Below are positions 25,757 through 33,877 of a DNA stretch of 64,000 nucleotides, piece after piece. The position numbers and the translations under genes were made by a program. This stretch comes from UBA6080 sp964607515 (GTDB lineage Bacteria; Fermentibacterota; Fermentibacteria; Fermentibacterales; JCC-6), in NCBI GenBank assembly GCA_964607515.1, contig CAZSKU010000004.1, forward strand, positions 62,001 through 126,000, in the 5' to 3' direction. How positions within the stretch are numbered: position 1 is the first letter of the stretch; each line of letters begins with the position of its first letter. The notes under the pieces are model-generated. The model saw only the letters and a program-made list of their open reading frames with translations. It made no database searches and was not told the DNA's origin.

Positions 25757-26422
25757 TTAGTAGGACGAACCGCGGGTTGCGCCGCGGGGGATACTGAGAA
25801 CCTGGCCCGGGAAGATCAGGTTGGGGTCGCTGATCTTGTCGCGGTTGGCCTCGTAGAGCTGGGGCCAAAGGCCGCGGTCGCCGTAGACGATGCCGTATCC
25901 GGCAATCTTGCCCAGGAAGTCGCCCTCGATGACGGTGTAGGACGAGGCGTAGGGCACCGGAACGATTATGGTGTCGCCGGCGTAGATCAGGTCGGGGTCG
26001 CTGATCTTGTCACGGTTGCGGTCGTAGATCTTGGGCCACTGGCTGCCGTCGTTGAAATAGTAGTGGTAGCTGGCGATCTGCCACAGGCACTCGCCCTCTA
26101 CGATTTTGTGGGGAACGCCGGAGCCCCGGAGACGGGTGATCTCGCCGCGGAGCCAGGAGATGTCCTGGTTCAGCTGGTTGACGGTGGCCTGGAGTTCGTC
26201 CCTCTGGGCGCGCAGGGGAAGGACCATGGCCTCCCACTCGGCGACCTGGGCGTCGGCCTCGGCCTGGCGCCACTCCCAGTAGGCGATCTGCTGCTCGATG
26301 TTCTTGTCGCCCCAGGACTCGACCTGTTCCTGGGTGAGCTGGGACAATTCCTCAGCGGTCCAGGTGCGGGCAAAACCCGCGGCGGCCACGAGGATCAGAG
26401 CGAACACGAAAAGGTTGCGCAT
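25757..26422 (-). CDS. Exported coiled-coil protein with two LysM domains
   Basis: 221 residues. A signal peptide (to about residue 18) is followed by a helical coiled-coil region ~25-100 (EWEAMVLPLRAQRDELQATV). Two LysM-type modules come at ~105-155 and ~160-215, each with the repeated DRNRDKISDPDLIYAGD or EANRDKISDPNLIFPGQ core. LysM binds peptidoglycan, so the protein probably sits at the cell wall in the periplasm. RBS GGAAGGGAGAGGGAG precedes ATG 26422. The upstream small lipoprotein gene ends 14 bases before; both start with helices and could form one periplasmic assembly. Confidence 0.85.
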   Translation of the reverse strand: MRNLFVFALILVAAAGFARTWTAEELSQLTQEQVESWGDKNIEQQIAYWEWRQAEADAQVAEWEAMVLPLRAQRDELQATVNQLNQDISWLRGEITRLRGSGVPHKIVEGECLWQIASYHYYFNDGSQWPKIYDRNRDKISDPDLIYAGDTIIVPVPYASSYTVIEGDFLGKIAGYGIVYGDRGLWPQLYEANRDKISDPNLIFPGQVLSIPRGATRGSSY

Positions 26423-26436
26423 CTCCCTCTCCCTTC

Positions 26437-26703
26437 CTAGCGGCCGGTCCCGCCGAGACTCTCGTACTCGGCCTGGAGTTCTGCCTTTTCCTGCTCCAGC
26501 AGCGGAATCTGCTGCTCGAGCTGGGGAATTTCCTCGTTCAGCTGCTCATACTCGTTCTGCAGGCTGACCACCCTCGCCTCCGCGGCGAGAGCCGCGGCGC
26601 GGGCGTTGTCCCGGGCGCGGATCTGTTCCTGGCTCGGGCCGCAGGCGACGAGCAGCAGGGAAACGGCAAGGATCACAAGACAAACGATGCGAGTCCTGAC
26701 CAT
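26437..26703 (-). CDS. Small coiled-coil lipoprotein
   Basis: 88 residues. Signal peptide with lipobox LLVAC (Cys about 20), followed almost entirely by heptad-like helix (EARVVSLQNEYEQLNEEIPQLEQQIPLLEQEKAELQ). ATG 26703 is preceded by GGAAGGAGGT. The architecture is Lpp-like: a membrane-anchored helix that could trimerise in the periplasm; there is no C-terminal Lys for peptidoglycan attachment. Co-transcribed with the LysM protein, which may supply the wall contact. Family not recognised. Confidence 0.75.
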   Translation of the reverse strand: MVRTRIVCLVILAVSLLLVACGPSQEQIRARDNARAAALAAEARVVSLQNEYEQLNEEIPQLEQQIPLLEQEKAELQAEYESLGGTGR

Positions 26704-26841
26704 CCCCGGTACCTCCTTCCGATTGTGTCTGTTGGTGTGCACTTACTTCCCCACGAATCCCTGGTGCGGGTTCAACCCCTTTTGCAGAGAAACAGGAAAA
26801 CCCTCTTGGGAACTGTACCCTAAAGCCGGAGGAATCAACTG
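26704..26841. other. Leader and promoter region, no gene
   Basis: About 140 bases between the VanZ-like stop and the small lipoprotein start. It holds a minus-strand promoter at its right edge and a leader of roughly 107 bases. No convincing short coding frame or riboswitch was seen. Confidence 0.5.
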
Positions 26842-26845
26842 TCAA
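26817..26845 (-). promoter_or_regulatory. Sigma70-type promoter for the lipoprotein-LysM genes
   Basis: On the minus strand TTGACA (26840-26845), a 17-base spacer and TAGGGT (26817-26822). It overlaps the last bases of the VanZ-like gene and gives the lipoprotein pair its own transcript with a leader of about 107 bases. Confidence 0.5.
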
Positions 26846-27231
26846 GCGTCGGTTCGCCCGACCCGGGACGGTTTATCCCGAAGCTTCCTGTGGGCATATA
26901 AATAGCCGAAAAGTGCAAGGGAAGCCAACAACCCGGCCGCATCCGCCAGGAGGTCCGCCGGGTCGCAGAACCTTCCGGGGACGAAGTGCTGGTGGACCTC
27001 GTCCAGCACCGCCCATCCGAGCCCGGCCAGAAGCCTGTAGCCGGCCCTCGAGAAAGCCTTCAGGTCGCGGTTGACCTGGAGGGCCAAACCCAGGCCGGCG
27101 AATTCCAGGAAATGGAAGACCTTGTCCTGGTGGGGGAACAGCTGGAAGGGGGGCTCCAGGGACGGCTGGTGGCTCAGCCATGCGATGGACAGGGCGGCCG
27201 CCCCCAGGAATACCCGCCGGAAGGTGATCAC
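26842..27231 (-). CDS. VanZ-like membrane protein
   Basis: 129 residues with four predicted membrane segments. The VanZ-family pattern is present: PHQDKVFHFLEFAGLGLAL in the first half and LDEVHQHFVPGRFCDPADLLADAAG in the second. VanZ confers low-level teicoplanin resistance in enterococci, but most bacterial members have unknown roles. GTG 27231 overlaps the upstream GGDEF-protein stop (GTGA). The end carries the promoter of the next genes. Confidence 0.8.
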   Translation of the reverse strand: MITFRRVFLGAAALSIAWLSHQPSLEPPFQLFPHQDKVFHFLEFAGLGLALQVNRDLKAFSRAGYRLLAGLGWAVLDEVHQHFVPGRFCDPADLLADAAGLLASLALFGYLYAHRKLRDKPSRVGRTDA

Positions 27232-29171
27232 TGGGTTTTGCCGAACTGGTCCACCGAAAGGACCAGAGGGCCGGAGCCCTGCCGGTGGACCGATGCCAGG
27301 GCTTCCTCGGCGAACCCCGGAAGCCTGGTTACCATGCGGTCAACCCTGGAAGCGGCTCCGCCCACCGCCACCGGGACCATCACATCCCGCTCCCCGGCGC
27401 GGAACGGCTCCAGGCTGAATGCCTCCATCACCCTTCCGGCGTACGCCTGGGCTGAAGCCCTGTCGGCTCCGGGAAGGGCCACCAGGAACCTGCCCGGGGC
27501 GATCCTGGTCATGACGAAAGCTCCCCCCAGAGCTCTGGCCATCCGCTGGGCGGCTTCCCCGAGAATCCGGTCGCATGCCCTGATACCGTACTCCCGGTTC
27601 AGTTTCCTGAACCCCAGCAGGTCCACCATGAGCACGGCCACCGAGAGGCCCTTTCTCACGTCTCCCACCAGCCCGTGGAGTTCATCGTGGAAAACGGCGC
27701 ATCTGGGAAGACCCGTCAGCCGGTCCATGTCAGAAAGGGAATCGAGCCTTTCCTTCATCACCATCCGGGCTGAGAACACCCCGAATACCGCCCCCGCTGC
27801 TTCGAGCTGCTGGGTGTGTTCCCTGGTGATTCCCGATTCGTGGGGGCTCTCCGCCACGAGAACCCCGAATACCGACCTTTCGGAAAACAGGGGAACCGCG
27901 CAGCAGGAGCCGACGCGCCACCGGGGGTCGTCTTCCGGAAGGAAGGGTCTTATTCCGGCGTCCCTCCGATCCACCTCCCGGCGAAACACCGTCTTCCTGT
28001 TGGAGACGGCCCAACCGGCCACACCCTTCTCGGCGGAGAACAGCCTCCCCCTTCTGGCGGAACCTGGAAGGCCCAGGGTTTCGTACACCTGTAATTCCTT
28101 CCTGTCGCCGGTGAGCACCGCCACCGTAAGGGCGGCCCCGGGAAGGTGCCGGGAAAGCCCCACCACCAGGGAATGGATGGCGGCCTTCAGGGTGCCCACG
28201 GACCCCATCTCCATGCAGACGTCCGCCAGCATCCCCCCCGATGGGCCGGAGATGTCCAGCCTCGCGGCGGCTATCACCCCGGCGGCGTCCAGCAGGATTT
28301 CTCCCGCCTCCACCGGCGCAGGCCTGCCGTGAAAATCACAGAGGTAGAAGCCTCCGGGGCTTCCTCCCGACAACAGGGGCACCATGACGGCCACAGCGGT
28401 TCCAGGATCCTCCGTGTACCACGGAAGCCTTCTGTCCGGGGTGATGTCCAGGGCGACCACCCCTTCCGCGGCCATGGCGGCTCCGGCGAAGGGATCGCCA
28501 GCGGCCGGGGCGAAGGACGCCGCCACGGCTCCAGCGGATACCAGGCTGTCCGAAAGCCTCAGCGTCCCGTCAGCGTCCCTGACCACCAGGAAAACGCCGT
28601 TGGCCCCGGTAGCCCGGTGGAGCAGGGGAAGAATGCTCCTGGCCACGTCCTCGGGGAAGCTGTCGGACCGGGTTTCCCCCGGCACTCGGTCTTCACCGGA
28701 CGATTCCCTGCGCCGGCGCTCGAACAGCAGATCGGCCCCGAACATCCCGATGAACGGGGCCGCAAAGGCGGCAAGACCTCCCGGAAGCAGGTTCAGGGCG
28801 GCCACGGGGTTCCCCCACCCCGGGGCCATGTGCCCCAGCAGGTCCGCCACCGCCGCCAGCAGGCCCGCATGGTAGAGGGGCCCTGAAATCGAGGGTGTTC
28901 TCATCCAGACGAACAACAGAGGATACACCGCCACAGCCGGTGTGAAGGCCCCCCCCAGGAGCCTGACCGCGGTGCAGGCCCCGGCGGCGGTCATGAGGAC
29001 GACGCCTGTCCCCGGGGTGCTGTCCCTGGCCAGCAGGTAGGCGGCCAGGGAGATCACCGCCGCCAGGAGCAGCGCCCCTATGACAAAGGCGGCGGCTGAG
29101 CCCGACCGGGGAAGACCGGCGGCCAGCAGGGCGAAGATGACATGGGACAGAATCCTGAGCGTGGCGTTCAT
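27228..29171 (-). CDS. Membrane GAF protein with degenerate GGDEF domain
   Basis: 647 residues. About six N-terminal membrane helices (1-150), two GAF-like regions (~170-300 and ~315-470) and a C-terminal GGDEF-type domain starting at DMDRLTGLPRC. The catalytic GGDEF loop is replaced by IAPGRF near residue 557, losing both glycines and the acidic pair, and the metal-binding DxDxFK region reads VDLLGFRK. It therefore should not make c-di-GMP; it may bind nucleotide or work as a sensor. The ATG at 29171 lacks a strong ribosome site. Divergent from rho, with 80 bases between starts. Confidence 0.82.
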   Translation of the reverse strand: MNATLRILSHVIFALLAAGLPRSGSAAAFVIGALLLAAVISLAAYLLARDSTPGTGVVLMTAAGACTAVRLLGGAFTPAVAVYPLLFVWMRTPSISGPLYHAGLLAAVADLLGHMAPGWGNPVAALNLLPGGLAAFAAPFIGMFGADLLFERRRRESSGEDRVPGETRSDSFPEDVARSILPLLHRATGANGVFLVVRDADGTLRLSDSLVSAGAVAASFAPAAGDPFAGAAMAAEGVVALDITPDRRLPWYTEDPGTAVAVMVPLLSGGSPGGFYLCDFHGRPAPVEAGEILLDAAGVIAAARLDISGPSGGMLADVCMEMGSVGTLKAAIHSLVVGLSRHLPGAALTVAVLTGDRKELQVYETLGLPGSARRGRLFSAEKGVAGWAVSNRKTVFRREVDRRDAGIRPFLPEDDPRWRVGSCCAVPLFSERSVFGVLVAESPHESGITREHTQQLEAAGAVFGVFSARMVMKERLDSLSDMDRLTGLPRCAVFHDELHGLVGDVRKGLSVAVLMVDLLGFRKLNREYGIRACDRILGEAAQRMARALGGAFVMTRIAPGRFLVALPGADRASAQAYAGRVMEAFSLEPFRAGERDVMVPVAVGGAASRVDRMVTRLPGFAEEALASVHRQGSGPLVLSVDQFGKTQ

Positions 29172-29210
29172 GGGGTGAATGTAACGAAAACCGCCGGCTC
29201 GGTGGAGGGG

Positions 29211-29239
29211 TTGACGCGGCCCGGACAGCCATAGATTAT
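29211..29239 (+). promoter_or_regulatory. Sigma70-type promoter for rho
   Basis: TTGACG (29211-29216), a 17-base spacer and GATTAT (29234-29239). The expected transcript start near 29246 is only about six bases from the TTG at 29252, so if both are right the rho message is nearly leaderless. Confidence 0.5.
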
Positions 29240-29251
29240 TCCGATGTCAGT

Positions 29252-30742
29252 TTGGCACAGGCCGTTTACCGCAGCAAACCCTTCCAGCGCCCGGCATCAA
29301 CCCGAGTTCGTCAACCTGTTTCCGCCCGTGTCGCGGTAGAATCTCAATCGTTGTATAGAAACAGCCGACAGCAGAAAAAAAAGGATTCCGCTGCCCCCAG
29401 GGAACCCCGGGATCAGTGGGAACCGAGAGAGTACCGTGAGTCCGATCCCCAGCCCAGACCCAGGGGAGGGCATCCCCCCTTCACAGGGCCCACATCCAGC
29501 GATCTCGAAGGCAAGACCATCGCCGAACTCCAGACCATGGCCAGGGAGAACGGAATCAAGAGGGTCTCCGGGATCAGAAAGGGCGAGCTGATTCAGAGTC
29601 TTCTGGAAGCCTCAGCTGAAAAGAACGGGTTCGACTACGCCCGTGGGGTGCTGGAGGTTCTGGGCGAGGGTTACGGCTTCCTCAGATCCCCCGAGTGCAA
29701 CTATCTGCCGGGAGTCGAGGACGTCTACGTCTCGCCCTCCCAGATCAAGAAGTTTTCGCTGCTCACCGGAGACACCATCACCGGCCAGGCCAGAAGACCC
29801 CGGGAGGGAGAGAAGTACTTCGCCCTGGTGAGGGTGGAGAACATCAACGGCCTCAGCCCGGACACCAGCAGGAACCGCAGGAAGTTCGACGACCTTACTC
29901 CATTCTACCCCGAAGAGAAGTTTTCCCTTGAAACTTCCCCCGACGAGTACTGCGGCCGGATAATGGACCTGCTGGCCCCCATCGGAAAAGGGCAGCGGGC
30001 CCTCATCGTCTCCCCCCCCAGGGCCGGAAAGACCATTCTTCTTCAGCACATCGCCAACGCCATCACCGCCAACAGTCCCGATTCCCACCTGATCATCCTC
30101 CTCATAGACGAGAGACCCGAAGAGGTCACCGACATGAAGAGGAACGTGAAGGGCGAGGTGATCAGTTCCACCTTCGACGAGGCCCCAAAGCGCCACGTGC
30201 ACATCGCCGACCTGGTTCTGGAGAAGGCGAAACGAATGGTGGAATGCGGACGGGACGTGGTGATTCTGCTGGACAGCATCACCAGGCTGGCCCGGGCGAA
30301 CAACCAGGTGGTCCCCCACTCCGGCAAGATCCTATCGGGTGGAGTGGACTCCAACGCCCTTCAGAGGCCGAAACGGTTCTTCGGCGCCGCCAGGAACATC
30401 GTGGAGGGCGGCAGCCTGACCATCGTAGGCACCGCCCTGGTGGATACGGGCAGCAGGATGGACGAGGTCATCTTCGAGGAGTTCAAGGGAACCGGCAACT
30501 GCGAGATCGTCCTGGACCGGCGCCTGGCGGACCGGCGGATTTTCCCCGCCATAGACATCACCCGGAGCGGCACCCGCCGGGAGGACCTGCTCTTTGCGGA
30601 GGACACCCTGAGCAAGGTCTGGGTGATTCGGAAGATACTGGTGGAGATGAACCCGGTGGAAGCCATGGAGACCCTGAAGCAGCAACTTTCCAAACACAGC
30701 TCCAACAAGCGTTTCCTTGACAATCTGGTGACTTCGGAATAG
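29252..30742 (+). CDS. rho: Transcription termination factor Rho
   Basis: 496 residues if TTG 29252 is used. A basic, disordered N-terminal extension (~1-80) precedes the Rho N-domain (IAELQTMARENGIKRVSGIRKGEL), the RNA-binding OB fold (GYGFLRSPECNYLPGVEDVYVSP) and the ATPase domain with Walker A PPRAGKT near 255. ILLIDERPEEVTDMKR, the Q-loop and R-loop regions follow. Rho is a hexameric helicase that ends transcription. The start is uncertain: neither TTG 29252 nor the in-frame TTG 29351 has a clear Shine-Dalgarno. First gene of rho-rpmE-yqhQ-prfA-prmC. Confidence 0.93.
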   Translation: MAQAVYRSKPFQRPASTRVRQPVSARVAVESQSLYRNSRQQKKKDSAAPREPRDQWEPREYRESDPQPRPRGGHPPFTGPTSSDLEGKTIAELQTMARENGIKRVSGIRKGELIQSLLEASAEKNGFDYARGVLEVLGEGYGFLRSPECNYLPGVEDVYVSPSQIKKFSLLTGDTITGQARRPREGEKYFALVRVENINGLSPDTSRNRRKFDDLTPFYPEEKFSLETSPDEYCGRIMDLLAPIGKGQRALIVSPPRAGKTILLQHIANAITANSPDSHLIILLIDERPEEVTDMKRNVKGEVISSTFDEAPKRHVHIADLVLEKAKRMVECGRDVVILLDSITRLARANNQVVPHSGKILSGGVDSNALQRPKRFFGAARNIVEGGSLTIVGTALVDTGSRMDEVIFEEFKGTGNCEIVLDRRLADRRIFPAIDITRSGTRREDLLFAEDTLSKVWVIRKILVEMNPVEAMETLKQQLSKHSSNKRFLDNLVTSE

Positions 30743-30774
30743 ATTTCCGATGATTTTTCCGGGAGGATTCGAAA

Positions 30775-30999
30775 GTGAAAAAGGGTATACATCCCGCATA
30801 CAAGCCCGCGGTGTTTTCCTGCGCCTGCGGAAACACGGTGCACACCCGCTCCACGGTGGGCGACGTGAAGTACGACATCTGCTCCGCCTGCCACCCCTTC
30901 TACACCGGTAAGCAGAAGCTGGTGGACTCCGCAGGAATGGTGGACAAGTACCTCCGCAAGTACGGAAAGAACAGGGAAGAAACCACCGGCGGGAACTAG
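30775..30999 (+). CDS. rpmE: 50S ribosomal protein L31 (zinc-type)
   Basis: 74 residues. N-terminal MKKGIHPAYKP is typical of L31, and the zinc ligands C16, C18, C36 and C39 mark the C+ (RpmE1) form. L31 bridges the two ribosomal subunits and releases zinc under limitation when replaced by the C- form. Its ribosome site lies in GGGAGGATTCGAAA after the rho stop. The rho-rpmE pairing is widely conserved. Confidence 0.95.
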   Translation: MKKGIHPAYKPAVFSCACGNTVHTRSTVGDVKYDICSACHPFYTGKQKLVDSAGMVDKYLRKYGKNREETTGGN

Positions 31000-31018
31000 C
31001 GACGCCGTGAAGAATGAA

Positions 31019-31044
31019 AGCGGGGGGCGCAGGCGCCCCCCGCT
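31019..31044 (+). terminator. Strong GC hairpin without T-tract after rpmE
   Basis: A perfect 12-bp inverted repeat, AGCGGGGGGCGC (31019-31030) and GCGCCCCCCGCT (31033-31044), with a two-base loop. No T-run follows, so it is not a classical intrinsic terminator; it may stall polymerase, protect the rpmE 3' end or reduce downstream expression. The TTG of yqhQ lies 24 bases beyond. Confidence 0.5.
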
Positions 31045-31067
31045 TCGCACATGGACGGGAGGTCAAA

Positions 31068-31991
31068 TTGCCCTCTTCCGGTTCCCTCGGCGGACAGGCT
31101 CTGGTGGAAGGGGTCTTCATGCGTTCCCCTGCGGGAGCCGCGGCGGCGGTCAGGCTCCCCGACGGCAGGATCCGGGCCAGACGGCTGTGCATTCCTCTTC
31201 TCTCCTCCAGGGGCGCCATCTGGAAAAGGCCGGTGTTCCGCGGCGCCGCAGCCCTCATTGACTCCCTCAGGCTCGGATTGTCGGCTCTCAACTGGTCCGC
31301 GGAAACCTCGGAAGGAAAGAAGTCAGGCGGTGGAACAGTGTCCACCCTTCTGGCCATGGTCCTGGCGGTGGCGATCTTCTCCTGGCTTCCACTGAGGCTT
31401 TCCCAGTGGGTGTTCCCGGGGGCCGGCTCCGCAGGGCAGTTCCTGGTGCACCTGGCTGCGGGCCTTCTTCGAATGCTATTCTTCTTCCTGTACCTCGCGG
31501 GAATTTCGCTGCTGCCTGACGTGCGAAGGCTCTTCGCCTACCACGGCGCGGAACACCAGGTCATCCACGCCTGGGAGGACGGTGAGACGGACCTCGCCCG
31601 GGGGGGAGCGGGAAGGAACCCGGTCCATCCCCGTTGCGGCACCAGCTTCCTGCTCTACGCCATGGTCATCACAATTCTCTTCTACACCCTCGTGGATTCA
31701 GCGGTGGTGGCCTTTCTGAAGGTATCCCCCGGGCCTCTTGTCAGGGTGCTCTACCATCTGCCCCTCGTCCCCCTGGTCATGGGCCTGTCCTACGAGGTTC
31801 TCAAGGCGGCCGACCGCCACCTCGAGACCTCCGCCGTGGCCAGGTTCTTCTCGGCCCCGGGAATGATGCTTCAGAGGCTCACCACCAGGCCAGCCGACAG
31901 GTCCATGCTGGAGGTGGCGGCGGTGGCCGCGGGGCTCGCTCTGGGCACGGAACCCCAGGAGAACTCCGGCGTGGAGGTGGTGGAGTGCTGA
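31068..31991 (+). CDS. yqhQ: DUF1385-family membrane protein (YqhQ-like)
   Basis: 307 residues. Hallmarks GGQALVEGVFMRSP near the N-terminus, FAYHGAEHQVIHAWE and HPRCGTSFLLYAMV identify DUF1385/YqhQ, a membrane protein of unknown biochemistry often encoded beside rpmE and prfA. Four or five membrane segments lie between ~105 and 240. The start TTG 31068 is chosen because GGGAGG sits five bases upstream and begins exactly at the conserved region; an upstream in-frame ATG at 31014 would run through the hairpin. Its end overlaps prfA by seven bases. Confidence 0.85.
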   Translation: MPSSGSLGGQALVEGVFMRSPAGAAAAVRLPDGRIRARRLCIPLLSSRGAIWKRPVFRGAAALIDSLRLGLSALNWSAETSEGKKSGGGTVSTLLAMVLAVAIFSWLPLRLSQWVFPGAGSAGQFLVHLAAGLLRMLFFFLYLAGISLLPDVRRLFAYHGAEHQVIHAWEDGETDLARGGAGRNPVHPRCGTSFLLYAMVITILFYTLVDSAVVAFLKVSPGPLVRVLYHLPLVPLVMGLSYEVLKAADRHLETSAVARFFSAPGMMLQRLTTRPADRSMLEVAAVAAGLALGTEPQENSGVEVVEC

Positions 31992-33055
31992 ACAACATCG
32001 AGGGCATACGGGAGAGGATCACCCAGATAGACTCCCTGCTCTGCGACCCCGAAACGCTCCGGAACCCGAGGCTGATCAGGGAACTCAACACCGAGAGGTC
32101 AGGGCTCTCCAGGATTCACGATACCCTCCGGTCCATCGAGGAAACGGGCCAGCTCCTGAGGGAGCTGAAGGAGGCGGCGGGAGGGGACGACGAGGAGCTG
32201 CGCGAACTGGCCCGGGAGGAGGTTCCCGAGGCGGAGGAGAGGCTGCGCTTTCTGGAGACGAAACTCAGGATACTATTGATACCCTCCGATCCCAACGATT
32301 CCAGAAACGTGGTGATGGAGATCCGGGCCGGAACCGGCGGCGACGAGGCCGCCCTGTTCGCGGGAAGCGTGTACGGCATGTATTCGGCGTACGCCCAGGC
32401 CCGGGGATGGAGGCTGGAGCCGGTGAGTTCCAGGGAGAGCGAGAAGGGCGGTTTCAAGGAGATCATCTTCGCCCTCTCCGGTGACAACGTGTTCAGCAGG
32501 ATGAAGTACGAGGCGGGGGTCCACCGGGTGCAGCGGGTACCGGAAACCGAGAGTTCCGGAAGGATTCACACCTCGGCATGCACCGTGGCGGTGCTGCCCG
32601 AGGCCGAAGAGGTGGACGTGGACATAGACCCCGAGGATCTACGGATCGACGTCTACAGGTCTTCCGGGCCCGGGGGCCAGAGCGTGAACACCACCGACAG
32701 CGCCGTCCGGATCACCCACGTTCCGTCGGGCATGGTGGTGAGCTGCCAGGACGAGAAGAGCCAGCACAAGAACAGGGCCCAGGCCATGAAGGTCCTGCGC
32801 TCGCGCCTGCTGGCCGCCAGGCAGGAGGAGGAGGCGGCGAAACGGTCGGAAGTCCGGAGGAGCATGGTGGGCTCCGGAGACCGGAGCGCCAAGATCCGGA
32901 CCTACAACTTCCCCCAGGGCAGGGTGACGGATCACCGGATCCACCTGACCCTTCACAACCTGCAGGGAATACTGCAGGGGGATCTGGACCCCCTGATCGA
33001 CGCCCTGACGGCCGCCGACCAGGAGAAAATGCTCTCCGACCGGTCGGCGGTATGA
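31985..33055 (+). CDS. prfA: Peptide chain release factor 1
   Basis: 356 residues, near the family's usual 360. It reads UAA and UAG stop codons. The catalytic GGQ is present (SSGPGGQSVNTTDSAV), and the anticodon-like PxT tripeptide reads PET in RVQRVPETESSGRIHTS, as in RF1 rather than RF2 (SPF). GTG 31985 is placed after GGAGGTGGTGGA and inside the last codons of yqhQ. Followed by prmC, which methylates the GGQ glutamine, with an ATGA overlap. Confidence 0.95.
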   Translation: MLNNIEGIRERITQIDSLLCDPETLRNPRLIRELNTERSGLSRIHDTLRSIEETGQLLRELKEAAGGDDEELRELAREEVPEAEERLRFLETKLRILLIPSDPNDSRNVVMEIRAGTGGDEAALFAGSVYGMYSAYAQARGWRLEPVSSRESEKGGFKEIIFALSGDNVFSRMKYEAGVHRVQRVPETESSGRIHTSACTVAVLPEAEEVDVDIDPEDLRIDVYRSSGPGGQSVNTTDSAVRITHVPSGMVVSCQDEKSQHKNRAQAMKVLRSRLLAARQEEEAAKRSEVRRSMVGSGDRSAKIRTYNFPQGRVTDHRIHLTLHNLQGILQGDLDPLIDALTAADQEKMLSDRSAV

Positions 33056-33876
33056 ATTACCAGCAACTGGTGCGGGAAACTGCGGCCGCCCTCTCCGGCA
33101 CCGGGTCGCCGGGGCTTGAGGCCCGTCTTCTGGCCGCGGCCCTGTTCGGCGGCGACATGGCTCGCCTCTACCGACAATACCCTTCCGAAGCCGATACGGA
33201 GCAGGTGGACCAGGTCAGGGCCTCGACGGCCCGGCGTATCCGGGGCGAACCGATTCAGCACATCCTGGGTGAAGCCTGGTTCTACGGAAGAAGGTTCATC
33301 TGCGACCACCGGGCCCTGGTTCCAAGACCCGAGACTGAAACCCTTGTGGAGGCGGTCCTGCGCTCCGGTCTGCCGGCGAATCCCAGGATCGTGGACGTGG
33401 GAACCGGATCCGGCGTGGTGGGGATAACCCTGGCCCTTTCCCTGCCGGGAAGCTCCGTGACGGGCACCGACGTCCGCCCCGAAGCCGCCGCCCTGGCGCG
33501 GGAGAACGGGATTTTCCACGAAGCCGTGAACTTCCGGGTCGTGGTTACCGATCTGGTCCGGGGGCTCCCGGGGGAGTACCACGCGGTGGCGGCCAACCTT
33601 CCGTACATACCAACCGGGGACCTTCCCGGTCTGCCGCCGGAAGTGGGCTTCGACCCGGCTTCGGCCCTTGACGGAGGGCCTGAGGGGATAGACCTTATCG
33701 CCGGACTCGTGGACACCGCCGGTTCAGTGCTGTCTTCGGGAGGCCTTCTGGCTCTGGAGATCGGGCCCGGCCAGGCGGGGACGGTTTCCGGCCTTCTCTC
33801 GGATTGGAGGGATGTTTCAGTGTGCGACGACCTCTGCGGCAGACCCAGGGTGGTGACCGCCCGGCTGAGGGGCTGA
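33052..33876 (+). CDS. prmC: Release factor glutamine methyltransferase PrmC
   Basis: 274 residues. The N-terminal helical domain carries GEPIQHILGEAWFYGRRF, and the SAM-binding motif is VDVGTGSGVVGITLAL. The usual catalytic NPPY tetrapeptide reads NLPY here (VAANLPYIPTG), a variant also found in other N- and O-methyltransferases. It methylates the Gln of the GGQ motif of release factors. ATG 33052 overlaps the prfA stop, matching the usual coupled prfA-prmC pair. One base separates it from ispG. Confidence 0.92.
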   Translation: MNYQQLVRETAAALSGTGSPGLEARLLAAALFGGDMARLYRQYPSEADTEQVDQVRASTARRIRGEPIQHILGEAWFYGRRFICDHRALVPRPETETLVEAVLRSGLPANPRIVDVGTGSGVVGITLALSLPGSSVTGTDVRPEAAALARENGIFHEAVNFRVVVTDLVRGLPGEYHAVAANLPYIPTGDLPGLPPEVGFDPASALDGGPEGIDLIAGLVDTAGSVLSSGGLLALEIGPGQAGTVSGLLSDWRDVSVCDDLCGRPRVVTARLRG

Positions 33877-33877
33877 C

